This document shows, piece by piece, positions 1 through 6,272 of a DNA stretch of 6,272 bases (the stretch's first letter is position 1; every line of letters starts with the position of its first letter). A program made the position numbers and the translations under genes. The notes under the pieces are model-generated. The model saw only the letters and a list, made by a program, of their open reading frames with translations, made no database searches and was not told the DNA's origin. This DNA is from Gemmatimonadota bacterium (GTDB taxonomy: Bacteria > Gemmatimonadota > Gemmatimonadetes > Gemmatimonadales > Gemmatimonadaceae). The DNA lies in the NCBI GenBank assembly GCA_029884515.1, contig JAOUHR010000118.1, positions 1 through 6,272 of the forward strand, written 5' to 3'.

Positions 1-495
1 GCCTTCGCGCGCGAGATGGGCGACTTCGACTCGCTCGACGCCTTCACCAAGGTCGTGCGCGAGGACCTCGCGGCGTCCGCCGTGCGCGACGCCGACGCGG
101 CCGCGCGCACGCAACTCCTCGACGAGATCGTGGGCGCGAACCCGTTCGAGATCCCGCCGAGCTGGGTGAAGCAGATGGTGCAGGCCTACGCCCAGGCGTA
201 CAAGATCCCGCAGGAGGAGCTCGGCAAGTTCGGCGAGGAGATCCGCGGGATGGCCGAGCGCCAGGTGCGCCGCGACCTGATCCTCGACACCGTGGCGGAG
301 CGCGAGAAGCTCACCGCGACCGAGGCGGACGTGGACGAGAAGGTGGCGGAGATGGCTGGCAAGCGCGGCATGGAGCCGGGGCCGCTCTACGCGTCCTTGC
401 AGAAGGCGGGACGCCTCCGCGAGCTTGAGCGGAGCATCACCGAGGAGCGGGTGTTCGCCTGGCTGCTCGGCAAGAACACGATCGAACAGGCGTAG
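1..495 (+). CDS. tig: Trigger factor, C-terminal part (5' end cut by window edge)
   Basis: This is the last 164 codons of trigger factor, the ribosome-bound chaperone that shields nascent chains as they leave the exit tunnel. The frame is open from base 1 and ends at TAG 493-495. The first ATG (base 16) lies inside the gene and is not its start. The ribosome-binding N-terminal domain and the FKBP-like prolyl isomerase domain lie upstream of the window. What remains is the helical C-terminal substrate-binding domain. The NPFEIPPSWV segment (bases 139-168) matches the conserved 'P.S.v' turn of the family, and the RRDLILDTVAEREKLTATEAD stretch starting near base 268 is typical trigger factor sequence. 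The segment is charged and helical with no membrane segment. clpP follows after 33 bp without a visible terminator, matching the common tig-clpP pairing. Identity is firm from family knowledge; the missing N-terminus cannot be judged. Confidence 0.93.
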   Translation, partial: AFAREMGDFDSLDAFTKVVREDLAASAVRDADAAARTQLLDEIVGANPFEIPPSWVKQMVQAYAQAYKIPQEELGKFGEEIRGMAERQVRRDLILDTVAEREKLTATEADVDEKVAEMAGKRGMEPGPLYASLQKAGRLRELERSITEERVFAWLLGKNTIEQA

Positions 496-515
496 GCCCG
501 ACCCCGACGAGACCC

Positions 516-520
516 AGGAG
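516..520 (+). promoter_or_regulatory. Ribosome binding site of clpP
   Basis: AGGAG lies 8 nt before the ATG at 529, an ideal spacing. It favours that start over the in-frame ATG two codons later (535), which would have a 14-nt spacing. Confidence 0.75.
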
Positions 521-528
521 ACCGACCG

Positions 529-1176
529 ATGCCCATGATCCCGAATCCCTATGTGATCGAGCGTTCCAGCCGCGGCGAGCGGAGCTACGACGTCTACTCC
601 CGCCTGCTGATGGACCGCATCATCTTCCTCGGCACGCCGATCAACGACGACGTGGCGAACATGATCATCGCGCAGATGCTCTTCCTCGAGGCCGACAACC
701 CGGGGCGGGACATCCACCTGTACATCAACTCGCCCGGCGGCAGCGTGTCGTCCGGCCTGGCGATCTACGACACGATGCAGTACCTGAAGTCGCCGGTGAA
801 CACCATCTGCATGGGACTCGCGGCCTCGATGGGCGCCTTCCTGCTGGCGGCGGGCCGCGCGGGCAAGCGCTCGGCGCTCCCGCACTCGCGCGTGATGATC
901 CACCAGCCCTCGGGCGGCACGCAGGGCACGGCGTCGGACATCGAGATCCAGGCGCGCGAGATCATCTACCTGCGCGCGAAGATGAACGAGCTCATGGCCA
1001 AGCACACGGGCCGGCCGCTCGAGCAGATCGAGCGCGACGTGGACCGCGACCGGTTCATGAGCGCCGAGGAGGCCAAGGCGTACGGCATCATCGACGTGGT
1101 GGTCACCTCGCGTGAGGAAACGGATGCCCTGGCGGCGGCGGCGACGGCGACCGCGACGCTGACCTCCACGAAGTGA
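529..1176 (+). CDS. clpP: ATP-dependent Clp protease proteolytic subunit ClpP
   Basis: ClpP is the serine peptidase that forms a 14-subunit chamber and degrades proteins unfolded and fed in by ClpX or ClpA/C. The protein is 215 residues. The catalytic triad is visible: Ser100 in GLAASMGAF, His125 in VMIHQP and Asp174 in [11 protein letters not shown]. These are exactly three residues offset from mature E. coli ClpP numbering (97/122/171). The substrate-binding [11 protein letters not shown] loop is at about 67-77. The N-terminus aligns almost directly with mature E. coli ClpP, so there is little or no propeptide to remove. The C-terminus runs about 20 residues beyond E. coli ClpP as a low-complexity Ala/Thr tail (about 201-214). 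Upstream, tig ends 33 bp away. Downstream, a strong terminator separates it from clpX. The start at 529 is supported by an AGGAG at good spacing. Identity is certain. Confidence 0.98.
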   Translation: MPMIPNPYVIERSSRGERSYDVYSRLLMDRIIFLGTPINDDVANMIIAQMLFLEADNPGRDIHLYINSPGGSVSSGLAIYDTMQYLKSPVNTICMGLAASMGAFLLAAGRAGKRSALPHSRVMIHQPSGGTQGTASDIEIQAREIIYLRAKMNELMAKHTGRPLEQIERDVDRDRFMSAEEAKAYGIIDVVVTSREETDALAAAATATATLTSTK

Positions 1177-1181
1177 GGCCG

Positions 1182-1231
1182 GGCGACGGGGCGCTTGTGA
1201 CACTTTTCACGAGCCCCCCGTCGCCTTTCTT
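1182..1231 (+). terminator. Strong intrinsic terminator after clpP
   Basis: Bases 1182-1191 (GGCGACGGGG) pair perfectly with 1216-1225 (CCCCGTCGCC). After a single C/C mismatch, 1193-1200 (GCTTGTGA) pairs with 1207-1214 (TCACGAGC) with one G-T wobble, closing a 6-nt loop (CACTTT). The T-rich tail TTTCTT follows at 1226-1231. The stem is 18 bp, starts 5 nt after the clpP stop codon, and is oriented only for the plus strand because the other side has no T tract. It should end most tig-clpP transcripts before clpX. Confidence 0.9.
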
Positions 1232-1258
1232 GACCCCCCTCGGACCCGGCGTTACTCA
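1230..1258 (+). promoter_or_regulatory. Candidate clpX promoter (weak -10)
   Basis: TTGACC at 1230-1235 is a good -35 match and begins on the last bases of the clpP terminator tail. A 17-nt spacer leads to TACTCA at 1253-1258, which matches the -10 consensus only at its first two positions. A promoter in this gap is expected because of the terminator upstream, but this placement is an inference from a half-matching motif. The remaining leader (1259-1345) holds a small 6-bp hairpin (1297-1302 with 1308-1313) and nothing else I recognise. Confidence 0.3.
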
Positions 1259-1334
1259 TCTGATGGTGGGGCGTCGTTCGGAAGCGCGCTCCCGGCCCGG
1301 CGTCCTGCGCCGGAACCTCCTGTTCCCCTTCCGG

Positions 1335-1340
1335 TACCGT
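1335..1340 (+). promoter_or_regulatory. Candidate -10 box for a leaderless clpX transcript
   Basis: TACCGT fits the loose TAnnnT -10 pattern and ends 5 nt before the clpX ATG, so transcription would begin at or very near the start codon. This would explain why no Shine-Dalgarno sequence precedes clpX. No clear -35 lies 16-18 nt upstream (GGAACC region, about 1312-1317), and such a short motif arises easily by chance. It competes with the candidate promoter at 1230-1258. Confidence 0.2.
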
Positions 1341-1345
1341 ACCTG

Positions 1346-2586
<1,241 letters not shown>

Positions 2587-2590
<4 letters not shown>

Positions 2591-3228
2591 GCCGCGAGGC
2601 ATCCCCGGCGACGCCGGACCCGCTCGTGGTCCGGTCGCTGGAGTTCCTCGGGCCGATGGCCACGGCGGACGGCTGGCGCCCCACACACGCGCTCCCCGAG
2701 GTGGCCTTCGCGGGCCGTTCCAACGTCGGGAAGTCGTCCCTCCTCAACGCGCTCGTGCGCCGCAAGGCGATCGCCCGGGTGAGCAAGACGCCGGGCCGCA
2801 CGCGCGAGATCAACTTCTTCAGCGTGAACGACGCCTTCGTGCTCGTGGACCTTCCGGGTTACGGCTACGCGCGCATCTCCAAGGAGCGCCAGGCGGAATG
2901 GCGCCCGTTGATCGAGGGCTACCTGCGCCGATCCCCGGCGCTCCGCGGCGTGGTGCAGCTCCTCGACGTCCGCCGGGAGCCCAGCGAGGACGACCTCCTG
3001 ATGCTCGAGTTGCTCGCCGAGATCGGCGTGCCGACGATCCTCTGCGCGACCAAGACGGACAAGCTCACGCGGGCCGCGGCGGCCGAGCGGGTCAAGGAAC
3101 TCGCGCGCAGCCTCACGGTGGACGAGGACCAGGTGATCGCGTTCAGCGCCACGACCGGCGCCGGACGCGACGAGCTGGCCGAGGCGCTCGTCGCACTGCT
3201 GGCACGGCCTTCGTGGAGGGAGGAGTGA
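2587..3228 (+). CDS. engB: Ribosome biogenesis GTPase EngB (YsxC/YihA family)
   Basis: EngB is a small Ras-like GTPase needed for late assembly of the 50S ribosomal subunit, acting in the cytoplasm. The protein is 213 residues, normal for the family. All GTPase motifs are visible: G1 P-loop GRSNVGKSS (43-51), G2 in TPGRT (68-72, with the key Thr of the KTPGRT segment), G3 DLPGYGYA (88-95), G4 TKTDK (155-159) and G5 SATTG (187-191). The [15 protein letters not shown] lead-in and the GYGYA signature are specific to EngB rather than Era or Der. The GTG start at 2587 keeps the family-typical N-terminal strand before the P-loop (residues about 12-22). The next ATG (2656) would delete that strand, and GTG 2626 remains possible. 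It overlaps the clpX stop by 4 nt (GTGA), suggesting translational coupling. The acyltransferase starts 1 nt after its stop. Confidence 0.96.
3215..3225 (+). promoter_or_regulatory. Ribosome binding site of the acyltransferase gene
   Basis: The last engB codons (Trp-Arg-Glu-Glu) form GGAGGGAGGAG. It gives Shine-Dalgarno options at 9 nt (GGAGGG) and 4 nt (AGGAG) before the ATG at 3230, firmly supporting that start and coupling with engB. Confidence 0.7.
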
Positions 3229-3229
3229 G

Positions 3230-4069
3230 ATGGTGAAGATCCCCCTGCAGCAGCTCTCCGGGCGGCCCACCGCCGCGCTCGCCGACCGCTGGCTCGCCGA
3301 GCTCGAGACGCGGCTCGCGGATCCCACCGTGGACCGCTACGACCTCTGTCGCGACACGCTCGCCGCCCTCGCGTTCCCCGAACACGCGTCCCGCCTCGAC
3401 GCCGCGCTGGCCGACGAGGCGATCCCGGTCGCGACGCGCCTCGCGCTCTCCGCCTGCGACCCGCGCAACGTCACGCTCGAGCCCGAGTATTACGGCGACT
3501 GCGACCAGGTGCGGTTCCAGAAGGTGAAGCCGCTGCTCTGGCTCTGGTATTCGTTCGACCGCCTGCCCATCGGCGGCCAGAACGTGGAGCTCGGCGTGCG
3601 CCTCCGGCGCCTGCTCGCGCCGCACGTCTTCAAGAAGGTCGGGCGGAACTTCAAGTGCTTCCAGCACGTGGAGTTCTCCTTCGGCTACAACCTCGAGGTG
3701 GGTGACGACGTGGTGATCCACCGCCACGTGCTGCTCGACGACCGGGGCGGCATCCGGCTCGGCGACAACGTCTCGGTGAGCGACTACGTGAACATCTACT
3801 CGCACACGCACAGCATCGTGGAGCAGGTGGACGTCACGAACGCGATGACGGTGCTGGAGGACGGCGTGCGCATCACGTATCACGCGACCGTGCTGGCGGG
3901 GGTGCACGTGGGCCAGCAGGGGATGGTGGGCGCCGTTGCTGTCGCGACGAAGGACGTGCGGCCCTACCACGTCAACGTGGGGATCCCGGCCAAGAGCGTG
4001 CGGGTCAAGCCGAACGCGCCGGCGGATGCGGGGGATCGGCTCAGGACGAGCACGGATCGCCAGGTGTGA
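3230..4069 (+). CDS. Left-handed beta-helix (hexapeptide-repeat) acyltransferase
   Basis: This 279-residue protein looks like an O- or N-acetyltransferase of the hexapeptide-repeat superfamily, which typically form trimers and move an acyl group from acyl-CoA to a sugar or amino compound. Residues from about 138 to 258 show the imperfect hexapeptide pattern (for example [15 protein letters not shown], then [13 protein letters not shown]). A YSHTHS motif follows with His192 and His194, in the place of the catalytic His of maltose/galactoside-acetyltransferase relatives. The coil ends with [16 protein letters not shown] (242-257), the family's usual C-terminal GxPAK signature. The first ~130 residues are not hexapeptide-like: a helical, charged region and an aromatic segment ([14 protein letters not shown], 100-113). 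I do not recognise this part. No signal peptide or convincing transmembrane helix is visible. The substrate cannot be told. Envelope or exopolysaccharide sugar is a guess from the superfamily. The start is supported by a strong Shine-Dalgarno and 1-nt spacing to engB. Confidence 0.85.
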   Translation: MVKIPLQQLSGRPTAALADRWLAELETRLADPTVDRYDLCRDTLAALAFPEHASRLDAALADEAIPVATRLALSACDPRNVTLEPEYYGDCDQVRFQKVKPLLWLWYSFDRLPIGGQNVELGVRLRRLLAPHVFKKVGRNFKCFQHVEFSFGYNLEVGDDVVIHRHVLLDDRGGIRLGDNVSVSDYVNIYSHTHSIVEQVDVTNAMTVLEDGVRITYHATVLAGVHVGQQGMVGAVAVATKDVRPYHVNVGIPAKSVRVKPNAPADAGDRLRTSTDRQV

Positions 4070-4079
4070 ACCGCGAACG

Positions 4080-4096
4080 GCGGCGGTCCCCGCCGC
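4080..4096. other. GC hairpin in the convergent gap
   Basis: GCGGCGG (4080-4086) pairs with CCGCCGC (4090-4096) around a 3-nt TCC loop, 10 nt after the acyltransferase stop. Neither strand has a T tract after it, so it is not a typical intrinsic terminator, though it may stabilise transcript ends. In such GC-rich DNA a 7-bp stem like this can occur by chance. The rest of the 46-bp gap shows nothing else. Confidence 0.25.
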
Positions 4097-4115
4097 GCCG
4101 CTCCCCTCTCCCATC

Positions 4116-4610
4116 TCACCTCTGCAGTTCGATCACATCCCACACCCCCGGCGTCCCGATCAGCACGCGGGCGTCATCCAGCGCCCGCCGCTCGTGCGGC
4201 CAGGTGAAGCGGCGGCGGGCCTGGTTGGGGGTGAGCCAGGCGTGGCGTGAATGCTCGGCGCTCCGCACCACCTTCGCGTCGGGAGCGACGATCGCGGCGA
4301 AGACCGCCGCGAGCTGCACCGTGCGCGTGGGCACGAGGTAGAAGGGGTGCATCGTGATCGAGAAGAGTCGCTCGGGCGTGAGCCCTGCCTCCTCCTGCAG
4401 CTCGCGCAGCGCGGCCCGCTCGAGCACCTCGCCCGGGTGAACCCGTCCGTGGATCGTCTCCCAGGTCCCGGCGCAGCGGGTGCCCTGGGCGCGCTCGAGG
4501 GCGAGGACCAGCCACCCCTTGGCCGCGGGACGCCAGACCAGCACGTCCACCACCCCGACCTCGACCGGCGTCGCGCCGGCCGGCCCGGGCCCCGTCGGGG
4601 CCCCGCTCAC
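4116..4610 (-). CDS. Nudix hydrolase, resembling NudB-type dihydroneopterin triphosphatase
   Basis: Nudix enzymes cleave a nucleoside diphosphate linked to another group, using a Mg2+ site in the Nudix box. The full consensus GX5EX7REUXEEXGU is present at residues 55-77, with Glu61, Arg69-Glu70 and the Glu73-Glu74 pair. The 164-residue protein is one domain. Its layout, with a WETIHGRV lead into the box and an EHSRHAWLTPNQA segment (119-131) near the end, resembles NudB, which acts on dihydroneopterin triphosphate in folate synthesis. That is recalled resemblance; Nudix substrates are hard to predict, and an (oligo)nucleotide or sugar-nucleotide hydrolase is equally possible. The GTG start (4608-4610) overlaps the upstream TGA by 4 nt and has no clear Shine-Dalgarno, so coupled translation with the ATPase-receiver gene is likely. 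The first ~15 residues are Gly/Pro/Ala-rich and may be unstructured; a start at one of the GTG codons near residue 20 is possible. Confidence 0.9.
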   Translation of the reverse strand: MSGAPTGPGPAGATPVEVGVVDVLVWRPAAKGWLVLALERAQGTRCAGTWETIHGRVHPGEVLERAALRELQEEAGLTPERLFSITMHPFYLVPTRTVQLAAVFAAIVAPDAKVVRSAEHSRHAWLTPNQARRRFTWPHERRALDDARVLIGTPGVWDVIELQR

Positions 4611-6272
4611 GGTGCCGACTTGGCCCGGCGCTCGAGCAGCGAGTGGATGCGCGCGGAGAGGGCGCGGGCGCGGAAGGGCTTCGTCAGGTAGTCGCTCGCC
4701 CCGTACTCGAACACACGCACCTCGCTCTCCTCGTCGCCCTTGGCGGTGAGCACGATCACCGGGAGGCGCTGCGTAGCGGGACGCGCGCGCAGGTGGCTCA
4801 GCACGCCGTAGCCGTCGAGCCGCGGGAGGTTGAGGTCGAGCACCACGAGGTCGGGCGCGACCCGGTCGATCTCGTCGAGCGCGACCACGCCGTCCACGGC
4901 CTCGTGCACGATGAATCCCTCGCGCTCCAACAGGTCCTTCATCACCCGCCGGAGCGGCTCCTCGTCCTCGACGAGCAGCACGCGGCGCGAGCCGGCCTTC
5001 TTCGCCACGCCGTCGTCGACGAGCTCGAACGACTCGCCGGTGAAGGCCGGTTGCGTCGCGCCGCGGCCGCTGCTCCGGCGGGTAAAGGGACCGGAGAGCG
5101 GTTCCTCCGTCGACTGCGCAGCCGCGGGAGTGCGGCGCGGCGGTGGCGCGGCGTCCTCCGCGGCCGCTCGGGCGGCGGACTGGCGCGCCGCCGCCGCGAG
5201 GTTCTGCTCGAGCGGGGCCTCGAGCACCCGCAGGAGCTCCTCGATGGTGGTCTCGCCCTGCCGCACGTGCTGCACGCCCGATTCCCAGAGCGAGCGCATC
5301 CCACCCTCGCGGGCCGCGTCATTCAGTCGCTCCACGCTCTCGTCGCCAGCGATGCGCCGTTCCACCTCGTCCGTGGCGACGAGCACCTCCTCGATCGCGA
5401 GCCGGCCGCGGAACCCGGTCATCGAGCACTCGGAGCAGCCGACGCTGCGGTAGAGCGTGCCCTGCTCCGGGAAGTACTTCTGCATCCGCTCGGGCACCTG
5501 GCCCACCGCCAGCTCCCGGCAATGCGTGCAGAGCCGGCGCATGAGCCGCTGGGCGACCACGCCCTTGAGTGCCGCCGCGATCTTGTAACTCTCGATGCCG
5601 ATGTCCACGAGGCGGGTCACGGAACTCGCGGCATCGTTCGTGTGCAGCGTCGAGAGCACGAGGTGGCCGGTGAGCGCCGCCTGGATGGCGATGTTCGCCG
5701 TCTCCTTGTCGCGGATCTCGCCGACCAGGATCACGTCCGGGTCCTGGCGCAGGATCGAGCGGAGCGCCGAGGCGAAGGTGAGCCCGGCCTTCTCGTTCAC
5801 CTGCACCTGCACGATGCCCTGGAGCCGGTACTCGACCGGGTCCTCCACCGTCACGATGTTCACGCCGCGGCCCTGCACCTGGCGCAGCATGGAATAGAGC
5901 GTCGTGGTCTTGCCCGACCCCGTGGGGCCGGTGACGAGCACGATCCCCTCGCGCGCCTGGAGCAGCTCCTGGATCCGCTCCTTCTCGTCGGGCAGCAGGC
6001 CGAGCGCGTCGAGCGAGAGGATCGTGGACCGCTGGTCGAGGATGCGGATCACGACCTTCTCGCCCTGCGAAGCGGGCAGCGTCGAGACACGGAGGTCCAC
6101 CCGGTTGCCGCTCACGGCGACGCGGGCGCGGCCGTCCTGCGGGCGGAGGCGGTCCGCGATGTCGAGCTGCGCCATGATCTTCACGCGCGAGACGAGGGGC
6201 ACGCCGGCCGGCTTGGGCAGCACCATCACCTGCCGGAGCACGCCGTCGATGCGGTACCGCACCGCGACGCCG
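4607..6272 (-). CDS. GspE/PilB-family assembly ATPase fused to a response-regulator receiver domain (N-terminus outside window)
   Basis: This is the C-terminal 555 residues of a secretion/pilus assembly ATPase. The frame stays open to the window edge, so the start (and any N-terminal MshEN-like domain) is missing. Numbering from the GTG at 6262: the N2 subdomain runs from 1, with RYRIDGVL at 2-9. Walker A GPTGSGKTT is at 112-120 (bases 5903-5929), the Asp-box TVEDPVEY at 138-145, Walker B ILVGEIRD at 178-185 and the His-box HLVLSTLHTNDA at 200-211. A zinc site has Cys245, Cys248, Cys276 and Cys279. The zinc site marks the GspE/PilB assembly type, not the PilT retraction type. After about 350 comes a ~75-residue Ala/Pro/Arg-rich linker, then a complete receiver domain (about 426-545) with acidic Glu432 and Asp433, phospho-acceptor Asp476 in VVLDLNLP, Thr506 and Lys528 in YLTKPF. 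No stop or frameshift separates the parts. It probably powers type IV pilus extension or type II secretion, with phosphorylation as a possible control. The Nudix gene overlaps its stop. Confidence 0.95.
   Translation of the reverse strand, partial: GVAVRYRIDGVLRQVMVLPKPAGVPLVSRVKIMAQLDIADRLRPQDGRARVAVSGNRVDLRVSTLPASQGEKVVIRILDQRSTILSLDALGLLPDEKERIQELLQAREGIVLVTGPTGSGKTTTLYSMLRQVQGRGVNIVTVEDPVEYRLQGIVQVQVNEKAGLTFASALRSILRQDPDVILVGEIRDKETANIAIQAALTGHLVLSTLHTNDAASSVTRLVDIGIESYKIAAALKGVVAQRLMRRLCTHCRELAVGQVPERMQKYFPEQGTLYRSVGCSECSMTGFRGRLAIEEVLVATDEVERRIAGDESVERLNDAAREGGMRSLWESGVQHVRQGETTIEELLRVLEAPLEQNLAAAARQSAARAAAEDAAPPPRRTPAAAQSTEEPLSGPFTRRSSGRGATQPAFTGESFELVDDGVAKKAGSRRVLLVEDEEPLRRVMKDLLEREGFIVHEAVDGVVALDEIDRVAPDLVVLDLNLPRLDGYGVLSHLRARPATQRLPVIVLTAKGDEESEVRVFEYGASDYLTKPFRARALSARIHSLLERRAKSAP

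Noticed and set aside
1251..1345. CIRCE or other heat-shock operator upstream of clpX
   Set aside because: No TTAGCACTC/GAGTGCTAA-type inverted repeat or sigma-32-like pair was found; only a 6-bp GC hairpin is present.
4080..4096. Bidirectional intrinsic terminator between the convergent blocks
   Set aside because: The hairpin is short and neither strand carries a T tract after it, so it is listed only as a hairpin.
3143..4114. 323-codon minus-strand open frame opposite the acyltransferase
   Set aside because: His/Val/Asp/Arg-rich antisense product with no domain pattern, while the plus strand shows hexapeptide repeats and a good ribosome binding site.
4251..5544. Several plus-strand frames opposite the Nudix and ATPase-receiver genes (4251-4691, 4830-5453, 5143-5544)
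   Set aside because: All lie opposite genes with complete catalytic motifs; products are Arg/Ser/Pro/Ala-rich with no recognisable family.
4607..6272. PilT-type retraction ATPase
   Set aside because: The CxxC...CxxC zinc site (Cys245, 248, 276, 279) is typical of GspE/PilB assembly ATPases and absent from PilT.

Overview
The window is high-GC bacterial chromosome, densely coding, with six protein genes in two convergent blocks. A plus-strand block (1-4069) holds a protein quality-control and ribosome-assembly cluster: the 3' end of trigger factor (tig), clpP, clpX, the ribosome-assembly GTPase engB/ysxC, and a left-handed beta-helix acyltransferase. A minus-strand block (6272-4116) holds the 3' part of a GspE/PilB-type secretion or pilus assembly ATPase with a response-regulator receiver domain fused to its C-terminus, then a small Nudix hydrolase. 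The blocks meet tail to tail in a 46-bp gap.

The GC-rich codon third positions, the ClpP sequence and the tig-clpP-clpX order suggest a Gemmatimonadota-like soil bacterium. A GC-rich deltaproteobacterial-type lineage such as the myxobacteria is the main alternative. This is recall of family resemblance, not a search result, and is only moderately secure.

Plus-strand block: tig and clpP are 33 bp apart and probably co-transcribed. A very strong intrinsic terminator (1182-1231) follows clpP, so clpX probably has its own promoter in the 169-bp gap. clpX overlaps engB by 4 nt, and engB is 1 nt from the acyltransferase, so these three look like one translationally linked operon. Trigger factor folds nascent chains, ClpX unfolds substrates and feeds them to the ClpP peptidase, and EngB acts in large-subunit ribosome maturation. 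The acyltransferase has no obvious link to the others beyond its position.

Minus-strand block: the ATPase-receiver fusion and the Nudix gene overlap by 4 nt (GTGA). The receiver keeps every residue needed for phosphorylation, so the fusion reads as a motor ATPase that could be phospho-regulated in cis. It is the most unusual gene in the window. I saw no RNA genes, mobile elements, CRISPR arrays or attachment sites, and no gene-free stretch over 300 bases. I found no convincing new multi-gene system; the genes are mostly core housekeeping.
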